Assembly (NCBI GenBank): GCA_027924585.1
Contig: BSBM01000068.1
Span: 10,564,001-10,628,000 of the forward strand
Direction of reading: 5' to 3'
Source: Larix kaempferi
Taxonomy: Eukaryota; Streptophyta; Pinopsida; Pinales; Pinaceae
DNA: 64,000 nucleotides
Shown one piece after another: positions 1 to 11,640 of the stretch; position 1 is the stretch's first letter; every line of letters starts with the position of its first letter. Position numbers and translations under genes: made by a program. The notes beneath the pieces were generated by a model, which was not told the origin of the DNA, did not search any database, and saw nothing but the letters and a program-made list of their open reading frames with translations.

Positions 1-300
1 TTTAACATAAACCATTAATAACAAATATACATTAAAAAAATTAACTTAACATATGTTATTATTTTATTTTATTTCATTTGTGTTTATATTTTTAATAAAT
101 GATCAAACAATTTCCTAACCCAAGGGTTATTTAAACCTTCAACTTATTAGAAAAACTTATTAAAAAATGTTATACATATTCATAAAAACAACTTATTACA
201 AAAACTTAATAAAAAAATGTTACACATCTTCATAAAAACAATTGTTATTTTATTATTATTCATAATTTTATTAAATTTAACCATGTTTTAATTATTTTAA
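1..300. other. AT-rich non-coding stretch
   Basis: Very AT-rich DNA with short runs of A and T and no convincing reading frame. I see no gene, RNA or repeat boundary in it. Confidence 0.5.
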
Positions 301-1330
301 TTAAGATGTATTACTAAATCCATATCCATGAATCATATGTTGTTAGGTCTCCCTAGATGATGACTAACTGGATTTAAAGAAAAAAAACAAGCTTAATGAA
401 TATATACTTTATTTAGAGTGATCAATCCTTTTCGAATATTAAAAATTAGAACCAGTTGATGTAGGAGTGTATTTCGTTGTTTGATATGCAGTGTAAAAAT
501 ATAACAAAGTAATGCTGATTTCATTGAATTGAAACACAAAATCAGGGAAGTACGAAGCTTCATAGCTGCAAGAAAAGGGCACTCGAGAATTTGAAAACTC
601 AAAATTGAAGATGAGAAGTAAAAAGGGTAAAAGCAAAATTATTCTTCGATATTGACTTTCTTTTTCTTTTTTAATTCTAAATATAGAAAAGTAAATAGGG
701 TACAAAAATTGTTTAATGCACGACGTAGATTTTAGCTGGTAAAGAAGAACACGTTTTTCTGAAGCTGTGATGCTCACCTCTGGAGAACACGTTTTTCTGA
801 AGCTGTGATGCATACAAGAAATATTAGCAGCTGACATCATGGCACAGGAATGGACATTCAACAAAATTGGAGAGTGTCAAAACTGATCAGAGATCCATTT
901 TTGCATTTTTCCAAATAAATGAAACCATCCATGGAACCTAATAATCTCTTAGAAAGATGATCCCCGTCCATATTATGGACGAGGAATCTCCTGGTTTTGA
1001 ATGTTTCATTATATAAGATTAAAACTAAAGATTTTAGCATTTAGTTGAATAGTTGACGTTTTAATGCCAATGACACGTCATTACCAATGGACACGTACCC
1101 ACCAATGGTGGATTGCAATGACGTACCCACCAATGGTGAATTGCAATGTTGCCTTATCTACGTGGAATATACTTCTCCCTTCGTCGTGATGTGCATCATA
1201 CTCACCAATGGTGGATTGCAATGTTGCCATATCTATGTGTAATATACTTGTCCCTTCCTCGTGATGTGAAATGTTATGATTATTGTGCTAGAGAACTAAC
1301 TGGTTTTTTATGGTGCAAAGCAACTCCATA
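300..1330 (+). repeat. Paralogous copy of the DUF761-gene flanks, coding body missing
   Basis: The left part (about 300-850) matches the DNA upstream of the DUF761 gene (24790-25420) and the second paralogous segment (11640-12130). Shared blocks include ATGAATCATAT and GAAGCTTCATAGCTGC. The right part (about 1040-1290) matches the DNA just downstream of that gene (26320-26530), including two tandem copies of a ~70-bp unit beginning CCAATGGTGGATTGCAATG. Nothing resembling the coding body lies between the two parts, so this appears to be a duplicated locus that lost its gene. A 26-bp block around GAACACGTTTTTCTGAAGC occurs twice at about 748-810. Confidence 0.65.
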
Positions 1331-1494
1331 AAAAACACCATGTCTTCGAATGTATTTTTTTGTAAAACACAATGTAATTTGTGTAAGATGTGGATTTTAA
1401 GAAAATATATGCATAAAAATAATTTCAGAACATTAAAAGAGGTATGGTATTTGCATTAGTTGTTAAAAAATTAGAACATTTGAAATAATCACCT

Positions 1495-1890
1495 CATTTG
1501 GAGGTGCGTGTTTGGGGATCCAGTGTGGGTTGAGAATTATAAATAGTCAAATGTACAACTTGCATTAGGTGTTGACATTGACCAAAGAGTAGTGCTAGAC
1601 CTATTGTCCTAATTCATGGCATTTAAATCATCTATCTAAATTTTTAGGCAGGGTTACCACCTCAAATGGAATTTCCAAATTGAAACGACTTCTATGGTTG
1701 GCCCACGATAGCATTGGAGTAGCCTCCTTCAAAGGTGGGTGTTTGAGGGTCTAATGTGGGTGGAGAAAGATTAATACACAAATCCCTACCTTGAGTTGCA
1801 TTGCACTCGGTTTTGGCCTTGGCCATAGGGAAGTGCTTAATTGAGTGCCCTAATTCATGGCATTTGAAGCATATGTTTGATTTCATAGTG
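1495..1890 (-). pseudogene. Duplicated, broken CCHC zinc-knuckle (gag-like) fragment
   Basis: On the minus strand 1692-1886 encodes CFKCHELGHSIKHF, a CX2CX4HX4C zinc knuckle in which the last cysteine is a phenylalanine. The stretch 1500-1640 is a diverged second copy of the same DNA. There the first cysteine codon has become a stop and the histidine a glutamine. Zinc knuckles of this kind bind RNA in retrotransposon Gag and related plant proteins. No neighbouring gag or pol sequence was found, so the parent element is unknown. Confidence 0.45.
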
Positions 1891-3990
1891 GGGCTACAAT
1901 TTACAATGGTATTTACTATCCCTTAATAGTGTTTGAGTGGTCTCCTTCTTGTTAGGCGTGTGTCTGAGACCAATCATTTCTAGAATGAAAGTAGTAAGAG
2001 GATGTTAATTAATGTTGAACATAATCCATTTAGAGGGATGGTCCAAACACAAGAAGTGGTCCCTACCATCCATGGTGACTCTAAAAGTGGTCTTACAGAA
2101 GAATTTGAAAAAGTGGTTAAATTTAAGAAGAGTCATGAATAGAAACAATGGAACTATCTTGTTACTACATTGTACATGTTGGATTTGTACTTGAAGATGG
2201 TGAAAATTTTACTCAATATGAGGGAGATGTTGGGTTTTTAGTGGAGAAAATTCTCAGTGATTGATAGATATGTGAATATATATAAACTTATGCAATTGTA
2301 ATAGGCTTGGGATACTAAGCTTTTCAATGGGAACCAACCAATAAAACAAACTTTGAACGGGTAGTGCTCCATCAAAGTATATTTTTTCTTGCTTTAGTCA
2401 TATTAAATCCATAAAACATACGGTTACTATTTTAGACGATTAGAAATACATTCCACACTTAAAAATAAATAAGTTTTAAACTAGTTATAATAAACTCATA
2501 TTAATATATAACTTGTTCCCATCCCATCAACCATATTTTCTACCATCATTTTGAAAATAGATGAAAACGGTTTGTGGTGGGGAAGGGCCAATGTCTCCTC
2601 CAAAATGGCTTTTGGATGGTTTTGAACTGCCCAATGCATCACATTGGGACAATCGTGTTGTAAGGATGTTAAGTTGGAAACCAATTATTCATTTCAACTA
2701 AGTAGAAGGAGATTCATCTAAGCATATGGGGAGAGATTGAGTGCGTGTGAGAGCTCGATATCCAACAACATTTATTGACCCATAGACTCGATCAAATATC
2801 ATACTAATGGAGAAATAAGTTGCGATAAGAAAGATAGTTTATTCAAAAATTTGAGTGATTATGTGAAAAGATCACCCCCATGATGAAACAACCTCGCTGA
2901 ACAAAAATGCTTGTAGGAAATGGGGGTTGTTTCACCTAGGCATCATGTGGCCCAATTATACTATTCCCCTTGAATTTGAATAAAATATTTGCATGTATAT
3001 AATTTTAGAACATCAAAATAGGCATGGTGTTTTCATTGAGTGTTTGAACATGGGACATAAGGAAACTCTGAGGTTGGAGAGACTTCCATGAAATAATTCT
3101 TAATCATCGATTAGACCTAATACTAGTGGCATGGCATCGAGTGATCTATTGATGCACACACACATTGAAGAGGATCTTTGTGAAATTCCATTATCCATTG
3201 GTCTCAATGGAATCTTGGATATGTGTGAAACCCTAACCTTCTCCCATGCACACCCAATATCATGAATAGTGAAACATTATTTCCTTTCAACAATGCCCAA
3301 CCAAGCCACTTCAATTTCACTTTCTATTAAGCATACAACAAAGTAGCACCTACTTAGCTCACAACATCAACACTTATCCCTTCAATACAATTTACTCTAC
3401 TGTTCCCATGAATAATGTGGCTAAATTTTTGGCCTTAGAGTACACCCCAAGGATATTTGAACTTTTTCATTATGGATTTGCGGCCAATTCTAACTCCCTC
3501 AATGAGTTAATGATGAGCTGCTCAACTAAAAACTCTAAGGCCATCAATCACCATAGTGAGAGTGAGGCCACTTGTTTCCATAGAATCTTCTAGTGAGTTG
3601 TTGACCAATTGAACTCAATCATGAATGATGTAGTCAAGGAATCATACACAGTTCTTCCTACCTCCCCATATACAAGATACAAAGAGAACACATCACTTTG
3701 TTGATTTAATATTTTTGAAACCCTTGCAAATCAATGGTTGACTACAATTATTTCATCCATGGATATTGTAATTTACAATTTTAAATAAGCAATGTACAAG
3801 ATATACAAATAAACAACCATGTAAGATAATAACGCAAGCTGTAGTCTTCAACTTAAATGGTCAAATTGGACGAAAGTAGTTGCTTGTTTGCTCTTGATAA
3901 GTATTTTTTTCATGCAAATTGTAAGGGATTTGTATATTTGATGTCATGGCATCAATGCCCACATAAATACAAGGAAGGATTTAACATATT
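1890..3990. other. No recognisable gene
   Basis: About 2 kb with short random reading frames only. At 2228 a TGTTGGG follows a purine run (GAGGGAGA), and CCAACA occurs at 2762-2767, a weak LTR-like pair of ends without flanking duplication. Nothing else stands out. Confidence 0.4.
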
Positions 3991-4152
3991 TTAGGCATAC
4001 ACGCATCGATACCACATTCTCAAGAAGCAGAAATTTAAATTTATCAAAAGTACTATTTTTTAGGCATACACGCATCGATACCACATTCTCAAGAAGCAGA
4101 AATTTAAATTTATCAGAAGTACTATTTTTTAGGCATACATGCATCGATACCT
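3991..4152. repeat. 69-bp tandem repeat, 2.3 copies
   Basis: Units begin TTAGGCATACACGCATCGAT at 3991, 4060 and 4129, a strict 69-bp period with very few differences. Because 69 is a multiple of three, the minus strand stays open across the array and gives a short ORF of repeated 23-residue units. That ORF probably reflects the repeat and not a gene. Confidence 0.85.
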
Positions 4153-4990
4153 AGCAAATGGGTTTCTTCTATTTGATGAAAAGAAAGTGCCTTCGCCTAT
4201 TTCTAGCTCTCATTATAGCTTCTCAATTTTTATAACTGGCAATTAGAGAGTGGATGATAGCCATATCTACTAGCAATTCATATATTGATGACGAATGGAT
4301 GACCAACATCAACTGCATTGATGATGATGTTAGCGATATCCTATAGGAGAGCACATATAAAGGGAAGGTGGACAACTAGAGGGGATTTAGACAACTATGA
4401 ATGTTCCTCAAGCTATAGTTGGCCATATCAATCAATTAAGGGAAACACAATGATCCAATATGGATATGCCATATAATTTGGATTCATCGTTGTCTAACAG
4501 ATTGGATAGACATGAAAAAAATAAAATGTAGTGAAAAACATTAGATGCATAGAGGGGAAACACTTTATGGTGTAACAATAATAATAAGCAAAAAAAGACA
4601 TTTTTAATTAGTGTTTTCAACTTAATTATTCCTCCCCATTCTCCATTTCTAGATAAGTACATAACATTTGTCGAGATAATAAATCATAGTAGGTGAGCTA
4701 TGATATTTTTCAAATCCACATGAAATATATTTTCTTTTCTCTTATCCTCTCAATCTATGACATGAGTCTCATGATTTTTCTTAGTCCAATATGAAATCTT
4801 GTTTATCAATACAAGGAAATTTTTCTTGTCAAGAAAGAATGAACTTACCTAAAAGGTTGAGATTCTTCACTCACTAACTCAATCCAATAAAGTTCATATA
4901 ATTTATCTACAACCAAAAAAAAAAAATCGATAAATCACAATCCTCATTAACTATATTGTTCATTATGTCATTGAAAACAATGGCCATGGT
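4153..4990. other. No recognisable gene
   Basis: AT-rich non-coding DNA. A short minus-strand ORF at 4432-4662 has no family features and is not called. Confidence 0.4.
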
Positions 4991-4994
4991 TGAG

Positions 4995-5170
4995 CGCATT
5001 ACCCAATATGCCTTCATACTCCATTAAATACATACAATCCAATTGGTTGGTCTTGGATTTACATGTTTACTAAGTATTGTGTTAAGGTACTTACTGCATA
5101 AGGCAAATCACATAGTGTGCAAACCATATCAGTCATGAGGACTTTGATGACATTTTTATTACAACCTTTT
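4995..5170 (-). pseudogene. Copia RT/RNase H junction fragment
   Basis: Minus-strand translation gives a stretch containing MVCT, DLPYAVSTLTQYLVNM, which lines up with the conserved copia segment between the reverse transcriptase and RNase H (typical form: MVxTRPDIxYAVSxLSxFMxNP). It is short and has stops on both sides. It is separate from the copia pieces at 5.8-8.6 kb because the domain order does not fit a single element. Confidence 0.4.
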
Positions 5171-5508
5171 CCATTTATCATCTTTCATGTTCAAATTAGG
5201 GATATATATTAGTAGAGAGTGTGATATTTACTTCCACATTAAAAAAATTAGGAAGATCTCAGAATCCCTATTCCAACTTCTGTGCAATGTCCTTGCCTTT
5301 TCTACTAATAAGTTATTTAATGCACATCTTGATAATGTATAATTCAAATTAAACACACAACATATTCAATACCTTTCATAAGTGCAAAGTATCATTGTCT
5401 AAATACCATCCTCTACATAGAACGACATCGTAACAAACAATTTTTTTTATGCCCAACATAAATGTTGTAGTCTATTATTCCTCCCTTGAAATTGTTTGCA
5501 AAGATGTG

Positions 5509-5638
5509 GAATAAGTGGCACTCAAAACACCCTACTTCCTAACACCTTTTCTCTTTCAAATTCCCTTTGATTGATGGAATAAGTGACACTCCAAACACCC
5601 TGCTTCCTAACACATGTTCTCTTTCAAATTCCCTTTGA
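5509..5638. repeat. ~66-bp tandem duplication
   Basis: Two adjacent copies start with TGGAATAAGTG at about 5509 and 5575. They share CACCCT-CTTCCTAACAC and CTTTCAAATTCCCTTTGAT with about eight differences. Confidence 0.8.
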
Positions 5639-5813
5639 TGACCTAAAAATTGTAATCCTTGAAATCTACTATCCCAACCATTGTATATAACAATCAAAGG
5701 GTGTTATGTAATCTTTAAATTGAGTCTTGACCCAAATCAATAGAATTGTTGATTTGAACAATGGATGATTTCAATGTCAACAACTCATTGTATTTCGAAT
5801 TCAAAGGAAGTTG

Positions 5814-5876
5814 CTAAAAATGGGCCAGTTTGAGAGCCAAGTATTCTACTTCATTGTAAGGAGAAATTGTTCCAAA
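5814..5876 (-). pseudogene. Copia RNase H scrap (EAEY region)
   Basis: The minus strand reads TISPYNEVEYLALKLAH, matching the copia RNase H motif around the catalytic glutamate (typically STTEAEYxAL). Compare EAEY in the copia ORF at 37699-38811. It abuts an LTR-like block directly. Confidence 0.4.
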
Positions 5877-6229
5877 TGTTGGTATTAAGAGTCTAAAAAA
5901 TAAATATTTACACAACAAAACATGACAAATAGAACACAAAATATTACACAAGAGATTAATGTGGTAAAACCCCAATTTGGGGAAACATCCACAAGGAAAA
6001 GGATTGATGTCTTGTTCCTTCAATAATGGAGATTACATCCAGGCATTTCTCATCCATACTCTCTCATTCACGTACTCCTATGAAGAAAACATATAAATAC
6101 ATTTGTATAAGAAGTTACATAGAGGCAAGAACGGCCACCGGTTAGAGAAACTTCCAACTAACCAATGATTAGACAAACTACGAGAAACCAATATTAATTA
6201 ATTAGTGGTCATAATTTTAACACCAAACA
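5877..6229 (-). repeat. LTR-like block, possibly a solo LTR
   Basis: The ends are inverted: TGTTGGTATTAA at 5877 and, on the other strand, TGTTTGGTGTTAA at 6229. The minus strand contains a TATA-like TATTTATATG and a GGGGTTTTACCACATTAATC stretch typical of plant copia LTR R regions. No primer-binding site or clear 5-bp target duplication is visible. It sits between copia RNase H and RT scraps and may be a nested solo LTR. Confidence 0.45.
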
Positions 6230-6479
6230 TATATCCAAGTTAAGGTTAATGATGACGATGATGATGTTGGTTATTAACATCCACCAAGGCCAACTTTGGT
6301 CTATCAACCTTAAGATAAGAAGAAGGAATCACTTGGTTTCCTTTAGAATTTTATTTCTATGCTTGACAAGATTTTAAATGAGCATTCTTAGATTACCATA
6401 ATTGTAATGAGTTAAAAATTTAGGGAGGTCAGTATTGTAGCAAATATTTTTAAATAAAAGCATATAATAATTTATTGAC

Positions 6480-6870
6480 CCTACATACTATCAATGCAAT
6501 AAATACTTCTACTTGTGTCATTAATCTCACCCTCAAGCTCTTCATTTAACAATGCGTATTTAATATCTAGTTAATGTACTTCCAAATCTAATTGTTGCAA
6601 TGACTATAAAAACTCTCCCAAAAATCATCTTAAACACAAGGTGAGAATATTTCACAATATACACCTTCAATTTGTGAAAATCCAAATGATATAAGTCATT
6701 CTTTAAACATGCCAGGTTCCATCAAAAATTAGTTTTTGCTTGTAAATCCATTTACTACCAACATATTTTCTAAATGGAGGAAGAGAAATAAGTCCCCAAC
6801 TCCAATTATTAATCATAGCCTCATATTCAACATTCATTGCTTCCAATTTTCTTTGTCAGAAGAATCAAGC
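6480..6870 (-). pseudogene. Copia reverse transcriptase N-terminal remnant
   Basis: Reading the minus strand downward from about 6860, the translation gives EAMNVEYEAMINNWSWGL, then LPPFRKYVGSKWIYKQK, then degraded forms of the ETFSPV and QLDVKxAFLNGELEEE motifs. This is the start of a copia reverse transcriptase, the domain that copies element RNA into DNA. Stops and frameshifts are frequent, so it is long dead. It follows the integrase remnant at 7.4-8.6 kb in the correct order and may belong to the same element. Confidence 0.6.
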
Positions 6871-7319
6871 TCTTGCATATTTTTGACCCTCCATAAAATG
6901 AATTTGAACATTTTCAACTGCCTTCAAAAGTGGCTTCCTTGTACACAATGCAAGAAACCTACATTGTCTAAAGGCATGAGACTCTTCACAAGGTCCTTCT
7001 TCAACATGCATTTCAAGTTCCTTCTTTGTTTGAATAGGACATTGCTCCTCATTTTGAATATTTGTTTGTTGCTCTTCATCAAAATGTGTTGCAAAAAGAA
7101 GGCTATGTTCTAATTTGTACCTTAAGCATAACTTCATGTTGTTGAATTGATTTATGTTATTGTAGAGATGATGTTTAAATAAATTGAATATTTTTACTAA
7201 TAAATCCATGATTAGTTAAAAAAATTATAAACCTTTTACCACTAATTACAACCAACAAAAATTGTTGAACAACTCTTTGATTCTAGCTTCTTCCCTTTTT
7301 TCTTCAAAAATATATACAA

Positions 7320-8580
7320 AACCTTTGCAATCAAATACTCTTATATTCTCCGAGGAAAATTTCCTACGAAAAAAATACTATTATGGAGTTCTAACATTCA
7401 AGGGTTTAAAGACGAACTATGTTTCAAACATAAGAAAACATAAGAAAAGGGGTTTTCCCATGGTGTCTAAGAAGTTTACGATCTTCTAGCATGGCCTTGC
7501 AACCGAACACTTTAAATTTTTCTAGTCAAATTTCTTACTAGAGCACAACCCCCATGGAATTTTACCATTCAAGGGTTTGGATATGAACCCTATATTGGAT
7601 GTAGGAAACATTGGAAAATATTTTTTCCATAATGTCGATGTAGCATGTGGTCTGCTAGTACAGTTTGCACTACCGACTAGTGCACAGTTTGTCATCTCAA
7701 CACCACCATTTTGTTGGGGATCACACGAAGTAATTAGATCCCTCCAAATTACATGCTCTTCACACTATTATCTAAGCTTCTTTGATTCATCAACATTGTT
7801 ACTTCAAAGAACCTTTAACTTCCTACCACTAAGTTTTCAACTATATTATAAAGAACTTTAAAAGATTAACAAAAATCTAAGTTATGTTTTAACATACACA
7901 ATTCCTTTTCTTAAATAACCATAAGCATTGATACATATCTTGCACCTCCAGGAGAAATGAAAAGCATTGGACCCCTTGCATTTGTATGAACTAGTCCAAA
8001 ATACCATGTTGTTTGGAGATCATGGAAGTGGAAACTTCATCATCCTCCCAAGGGCACATGGTTCGCTTTAGTTATGCGTATCTTTCTCCAACATGAAACC
8101 AATAGTTGTTGCACCATACTAACTTGTTGCATAGTTTTGAAATTCAAATAATGAATCCTAAAATTTCAAAGGTTAACATCGATCATATTGTCAGCTACAA
8201 TAAAAATGTATCCATCATTTACAAGGAATTCAAACTTATTCAAGTTGTCCACTTTGCTTCATTGAACAACTACTTGATTTTGTTCATCAAGCAAAAAACA
8301 AATTCCTTTCCTGCAAAGTAAAAGTTGCAGGGAAGAATTTGCTCCATAACTTGCAACTCCAAGAGAATTCCCAAACGTTGCTCCATAAATTGCCCCTCCA
8401 AGAGAATGGACAAACGTTGGACCCCTGAATATGTAGGACAATCCAATAGACCAAGAACTGCATTGCCTTCATCGTCCTCCCAACAGTACATTGTTTGCTT
8501 TAATTATACATCTTTCCCCAATGTGAAATCAATAGGTGTTCTACTACCAATTTGTTACATGATTTGAAATTCAAATACAA
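7320..8580 (-). pseudogene. Copia integrase remnant with internal duplications
   Basis: Minus-strand translation recovers, in order, a GAG-pre-integrase-like CALGRMMKFPLP, the GPM-SPGGARY start of the integrase core, a degraded LRSDNGxEF region, DPQQNGGVEMTN (the integrase PQQNGVxER motif) and FKVFGCKAM (the LRxFGCxAY motif). Integrase joins the DNA copy to the host chromosome. Two parts are tandemly duplicated: 7945-8155 is repeated at about 8370-8580, and 7505-7610 at about 7320-7430. The duplicated 5' part contains two copies of an SLGGAxYGA-like string. Many stops show it is inactive. Confidence 0.6.
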
Positions 8581-8855
8581 AGCCTAAAATGCAATGACAA
8601 GTATGTATGTATATATTTGAAGTTGTTTTGAATAGGATCGTCTCTCAGGCCATGTCAAGTATGTATGTAATGCGAGCATCGACGACGAGTAGTTGACCTA
8701 AAACTAAAATGGCCCAACACTAGGTAACCTAACCAAGTAACAAAAGACAACAAAACTGGTTTGTCCCATAAAACTAGACTGAACCATTAAACCATACCAT
8801 AGAAATCACTAGGAAAAGACATAATGTTAAAGAAAAATAAAACCAGAGAATGATA

Positions 8856-9439
8856 TTACTCTCGAACCTCTGTGATGTCGACACAGCTATCAAGCGAGGC
8901 TGAGGCCGCAATTGCTGCAGAGGCACGAACCACTGCGTCCGGGTCGCGTCTGCAGACCAGATGCTTCCCCACGAACCGTTTTCCTACTAGGTCCCTTGCC
9001 AACGCGCACCTAGTTTGGTTTTCGAGTTCTCGTTCATGGTCACCTGATTCTGGCCCAGCCACCGCATATTTTCTTCCAGTCGAGCCAGGCATCCTTCTAG
9101 CTGGATATCGCCAGCCAGATAGTCTTCAAAGGCTAAGGTTAACATTGATTTCATGGCCCAAAAAAGGCCCAACGTGCGGGTGTGCCCAGTTTCCCTGGTG
9201 CGCGGCGCCCCATAGTCTTCAATTATCCCATCAAAAATTTTCCTAAGCTCCTCAGGAGCCGGGCATGGTCTCTCTCCCTGCAAGCGTCTTTCCAAGCGTT
9301 CAGTGCGGGCCTTATCCTGGAAGAAACCTCGAAGCTTAGCAGTATATTTCTCAGCCCGTGGAGCGTGGAAGCGGCGAGGACCATTTGTAGTTCGACGCTT
9401 CGTGACTTTGGTGCGCACCATGATGCCAATGAGCGCAGG
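8856..9439 (-). CDS. Unrecognised basic protein ORF in a GC-rich island
   Basis: On the minus strand an ORF runs open from 9607 to 8987. A plausible start is the internal ATG near 9421, giving a basic N-terminus (MVRTKVTKRRT) and a total of about 140 residues. The middle is charged (ERLERRLQGERPCPAPEE), followed by a possible helix (LEGCLARLEENMRWLG). An overlapping frame continues to 8856 and ends DSCVDITEVRE, so a frameshift may separate two parts. GC content is clearly above the surroundings. I do not recognise the family. The upstream side (higher coordinates) is an array of 345-bp repeats whose first copy contains the alternative ATG at 9607. It could be a host gene, a non-autonomous element ORF or chance. 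Confidence 0.35.
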
Positions 9440-9572
9440 AATAAGGTCACAAATCGGTTGGTTGCAGGCAGACTGAATGGAAGGATGGGAACAGTATACA
9501 ACGAGAGCCTCAAGCGAGAAAGCACGAAGATGGCGGAGGGGCGGTTGATTAAATCCGAAGATCATGATAGCC

Positions 9573-10607
9573 AGTCCAGAGTGGATTTGCAGATACCGTA
9601 CAACCATTTGCAGAGTGTTGTGATGTATAAGAGTGCCGAAGGAGAAGGATATGTTAGTTATTGTGATGTTTACGAGTGTCTATGGAGAAGGATATGTTAT
9701 TTATTGTTGGATTAACCAAGTGGGTGAAGAAGGTGAAAGCTAAGCATTGAGCTGCAGAACATTAAATACCGCGGCTCAGCTCAGTGCAGAAGGTCTGTTG
9801 GATCTGGAGAATGAAATGGTCAAGAGGGTGAAGAGGGGGAACTGGGCCCTCTTATTGTTTCCTTGATTATGCATGCTCATGCCAAGGGTTTATCATTGTG
9901 CCCCGCACGTGGCCCACAGTCCAGAGTGGATTTGCAGATACCGTACAACCATTTGCAGAGTGTTGTGATGTTTAAGAGTGCCGAAGGAGAAGGATATGTT
10001 AGTTATTGTGATGTTTACGAGTGTCTATGGAGAAGGATATGTTATTTATTGTTGGATTAACCAAGTGGGTGAAGAAGGTGAAAGCTAAGTATTGAGCTGC
10101 AGAACATTAAATACCGCGGCTCAGCTCAGTGCAGAAGGTCTGTTGGATCTGGAGAATGAAATGGTCAAGAGGGTGAAGAGGGGGAACTGGGCCCTCTTAT
10201 TGTTTCCTTGATTATGCATGCTCATGCCAAGGGTTTATCATTGTGCTCCGCACGTGGCCCACAGTCTAGAGTGGATTTGCAGATACCATACAACCATTTG
10301 CAGAGTGTTGTGATGTTTAAGAGTGCCGAAAGAGAAAGATATGTTAGTTATTATGATGTTTATGAGTGTCGAAGGAGAAAGATATATTATTTATCGTTGG
10401 ATTAACCAAGTGAGTGAAGAAGACGAAAGCTAAGCATTGAACTGCAGAACATTAAATACCGCAGCTCAGCTCAGTGTAGAGGATCCGTTGAATCTGGAGA
10501 ATGGAATGGCCAGGAAGGCGAAGAGGGGGAACTAGGCCCTCTTATTGTTTCCTTGATTATGCATGCTCATGCCGAGGGTCCATCATTGTGCTCCGCACGT
10601 GGCCCAC
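9573..10607. repeat. 345-bp tandem repeat, three copies
   Basis: Copies start at 9573, 9918 and 10263, each with AGTCCAGAGTGGATTTGC (AGTCTAGAG in the third), an exact 345-bp period. Copies 1 and 2 differ at only a few positions; copy 3 is more diverged. Each unit holds a G-box-like CACGTGGC near its end and an internal partial duplication of GAGTGxCxAxGGAGAAGGATATGTTA. The array lies directly upstream of the minus-strand ORF at 8856-9439, where it could serve as a repeated 5' region. Confidence 0.9.
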
Positions 10608-10865
10608 GATCGCTTGCTCGAGGTATTCCCTAAGGATAAGACACCTGGTTTACGACTGCTTGCTCCGGGCACACATTTGGTAGGGAGGTGTGGCCCACAG
10701 TTCGACACCCACCATGGGGAATATAAACCTAAGTTATGACCTTCAAACCTGATCAAGCATATATGCCTTATTTGTATAAAGGGGAATCTCCTTGCTATTA
10801 AAGGGATATTTTTGAACCATCTATCCATTAAGTGGTTTCTTTATGGTTGGAATTTGCACTAGTCT

Positions 10866-10955
10866 ATGAAAAGAAAGCTTGGTTGATTGGTTCTAGGGTC
10901 AATGAATAAGTGAAAAGAAAGCTTGGTTGATTGGTTCTAGGGTCACTGAACAATA
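10866..10955. repeat. ~46-bp tandem duplication
   Basis: Two adjacent copies of GAAAAGAAAGCTTGGTTGAT followed by TGGTTCTAGGGTCA, differing at the end (ATGAATAAG versus CTGAACAAT). Confidence 0.8.
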
Positions 10956-11640
10956 GATTATTTGTTCATATTCTATCTTTTAACATAGTAAAACTTTATG
11001 ATCCTCACTCTATTTGGATATATAAAATAATTATCCACAAGCATGGTCAATGAAAACTACAATGGTATCAAGGGAAGTGACCAATAAAAGGTTAGAATGG
11101 TTCTTATGTTCCTCATGTCCCCAGTTAAATTTCTAAGCTCATCTAAACTTTGATATATTTCATTGTATGGATCTTGTGGGGATTAAAGTTTTAGTTATAT
11201 ATGGAATAACGTTTTTTGCTATTTTTATGTAATAAGAACTACAATTCAACAATAACAACATGCTTTTTAAAATAACCATTTCTAAAATATAAATATTCTA
11301 AACATGATGACACAAATAAAAATTACCTACAAATTCTCCTCAGCAATTAGGAATGGATGACTTAACTCCCTCTAAATGCTCACTAACCATTGGCAATGAA
11401 GGATGGTATGAAACAAATAAAATGTGAACTACATGCAAATCCTTCATTTTATTTTATTTATTTGAAGTTATTTATTAATTTTCATTTGAATATTTATATA
11501 AATAATATGATAAAATGGGAAAAGTAAATGATTTGCTGAAAATAAAGTAATTTTTTATATATCACTTTGTTGTTATTCATTTTTTTAATTTTCACATTTT
11601 TATTATTTAATAATTTTATTGTTTTATTACTATTTTAAAT
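10956..11640. other. No recognisable gene
   Basis: AT-rich DNA with no supported reading frame or repeat. Confidence 0.4.

Noticed and set aside
2228-2767. Possible solo LTR with TGTTGGG and CCAACA ends
   Set aside because: No target-site duplication, no second copy in the window and no supporting internal sequence; the ends alone are too weak.
8872-9715. Plus-strand ORFs (8872-9246 and 9182-9715) opposite the unknown minus-strand ORF
   Set aside because: The second runs into the 345-bp repeat. The minus frame has the more gene-like basic start, but with an unknown protein the strand choice is not certain.
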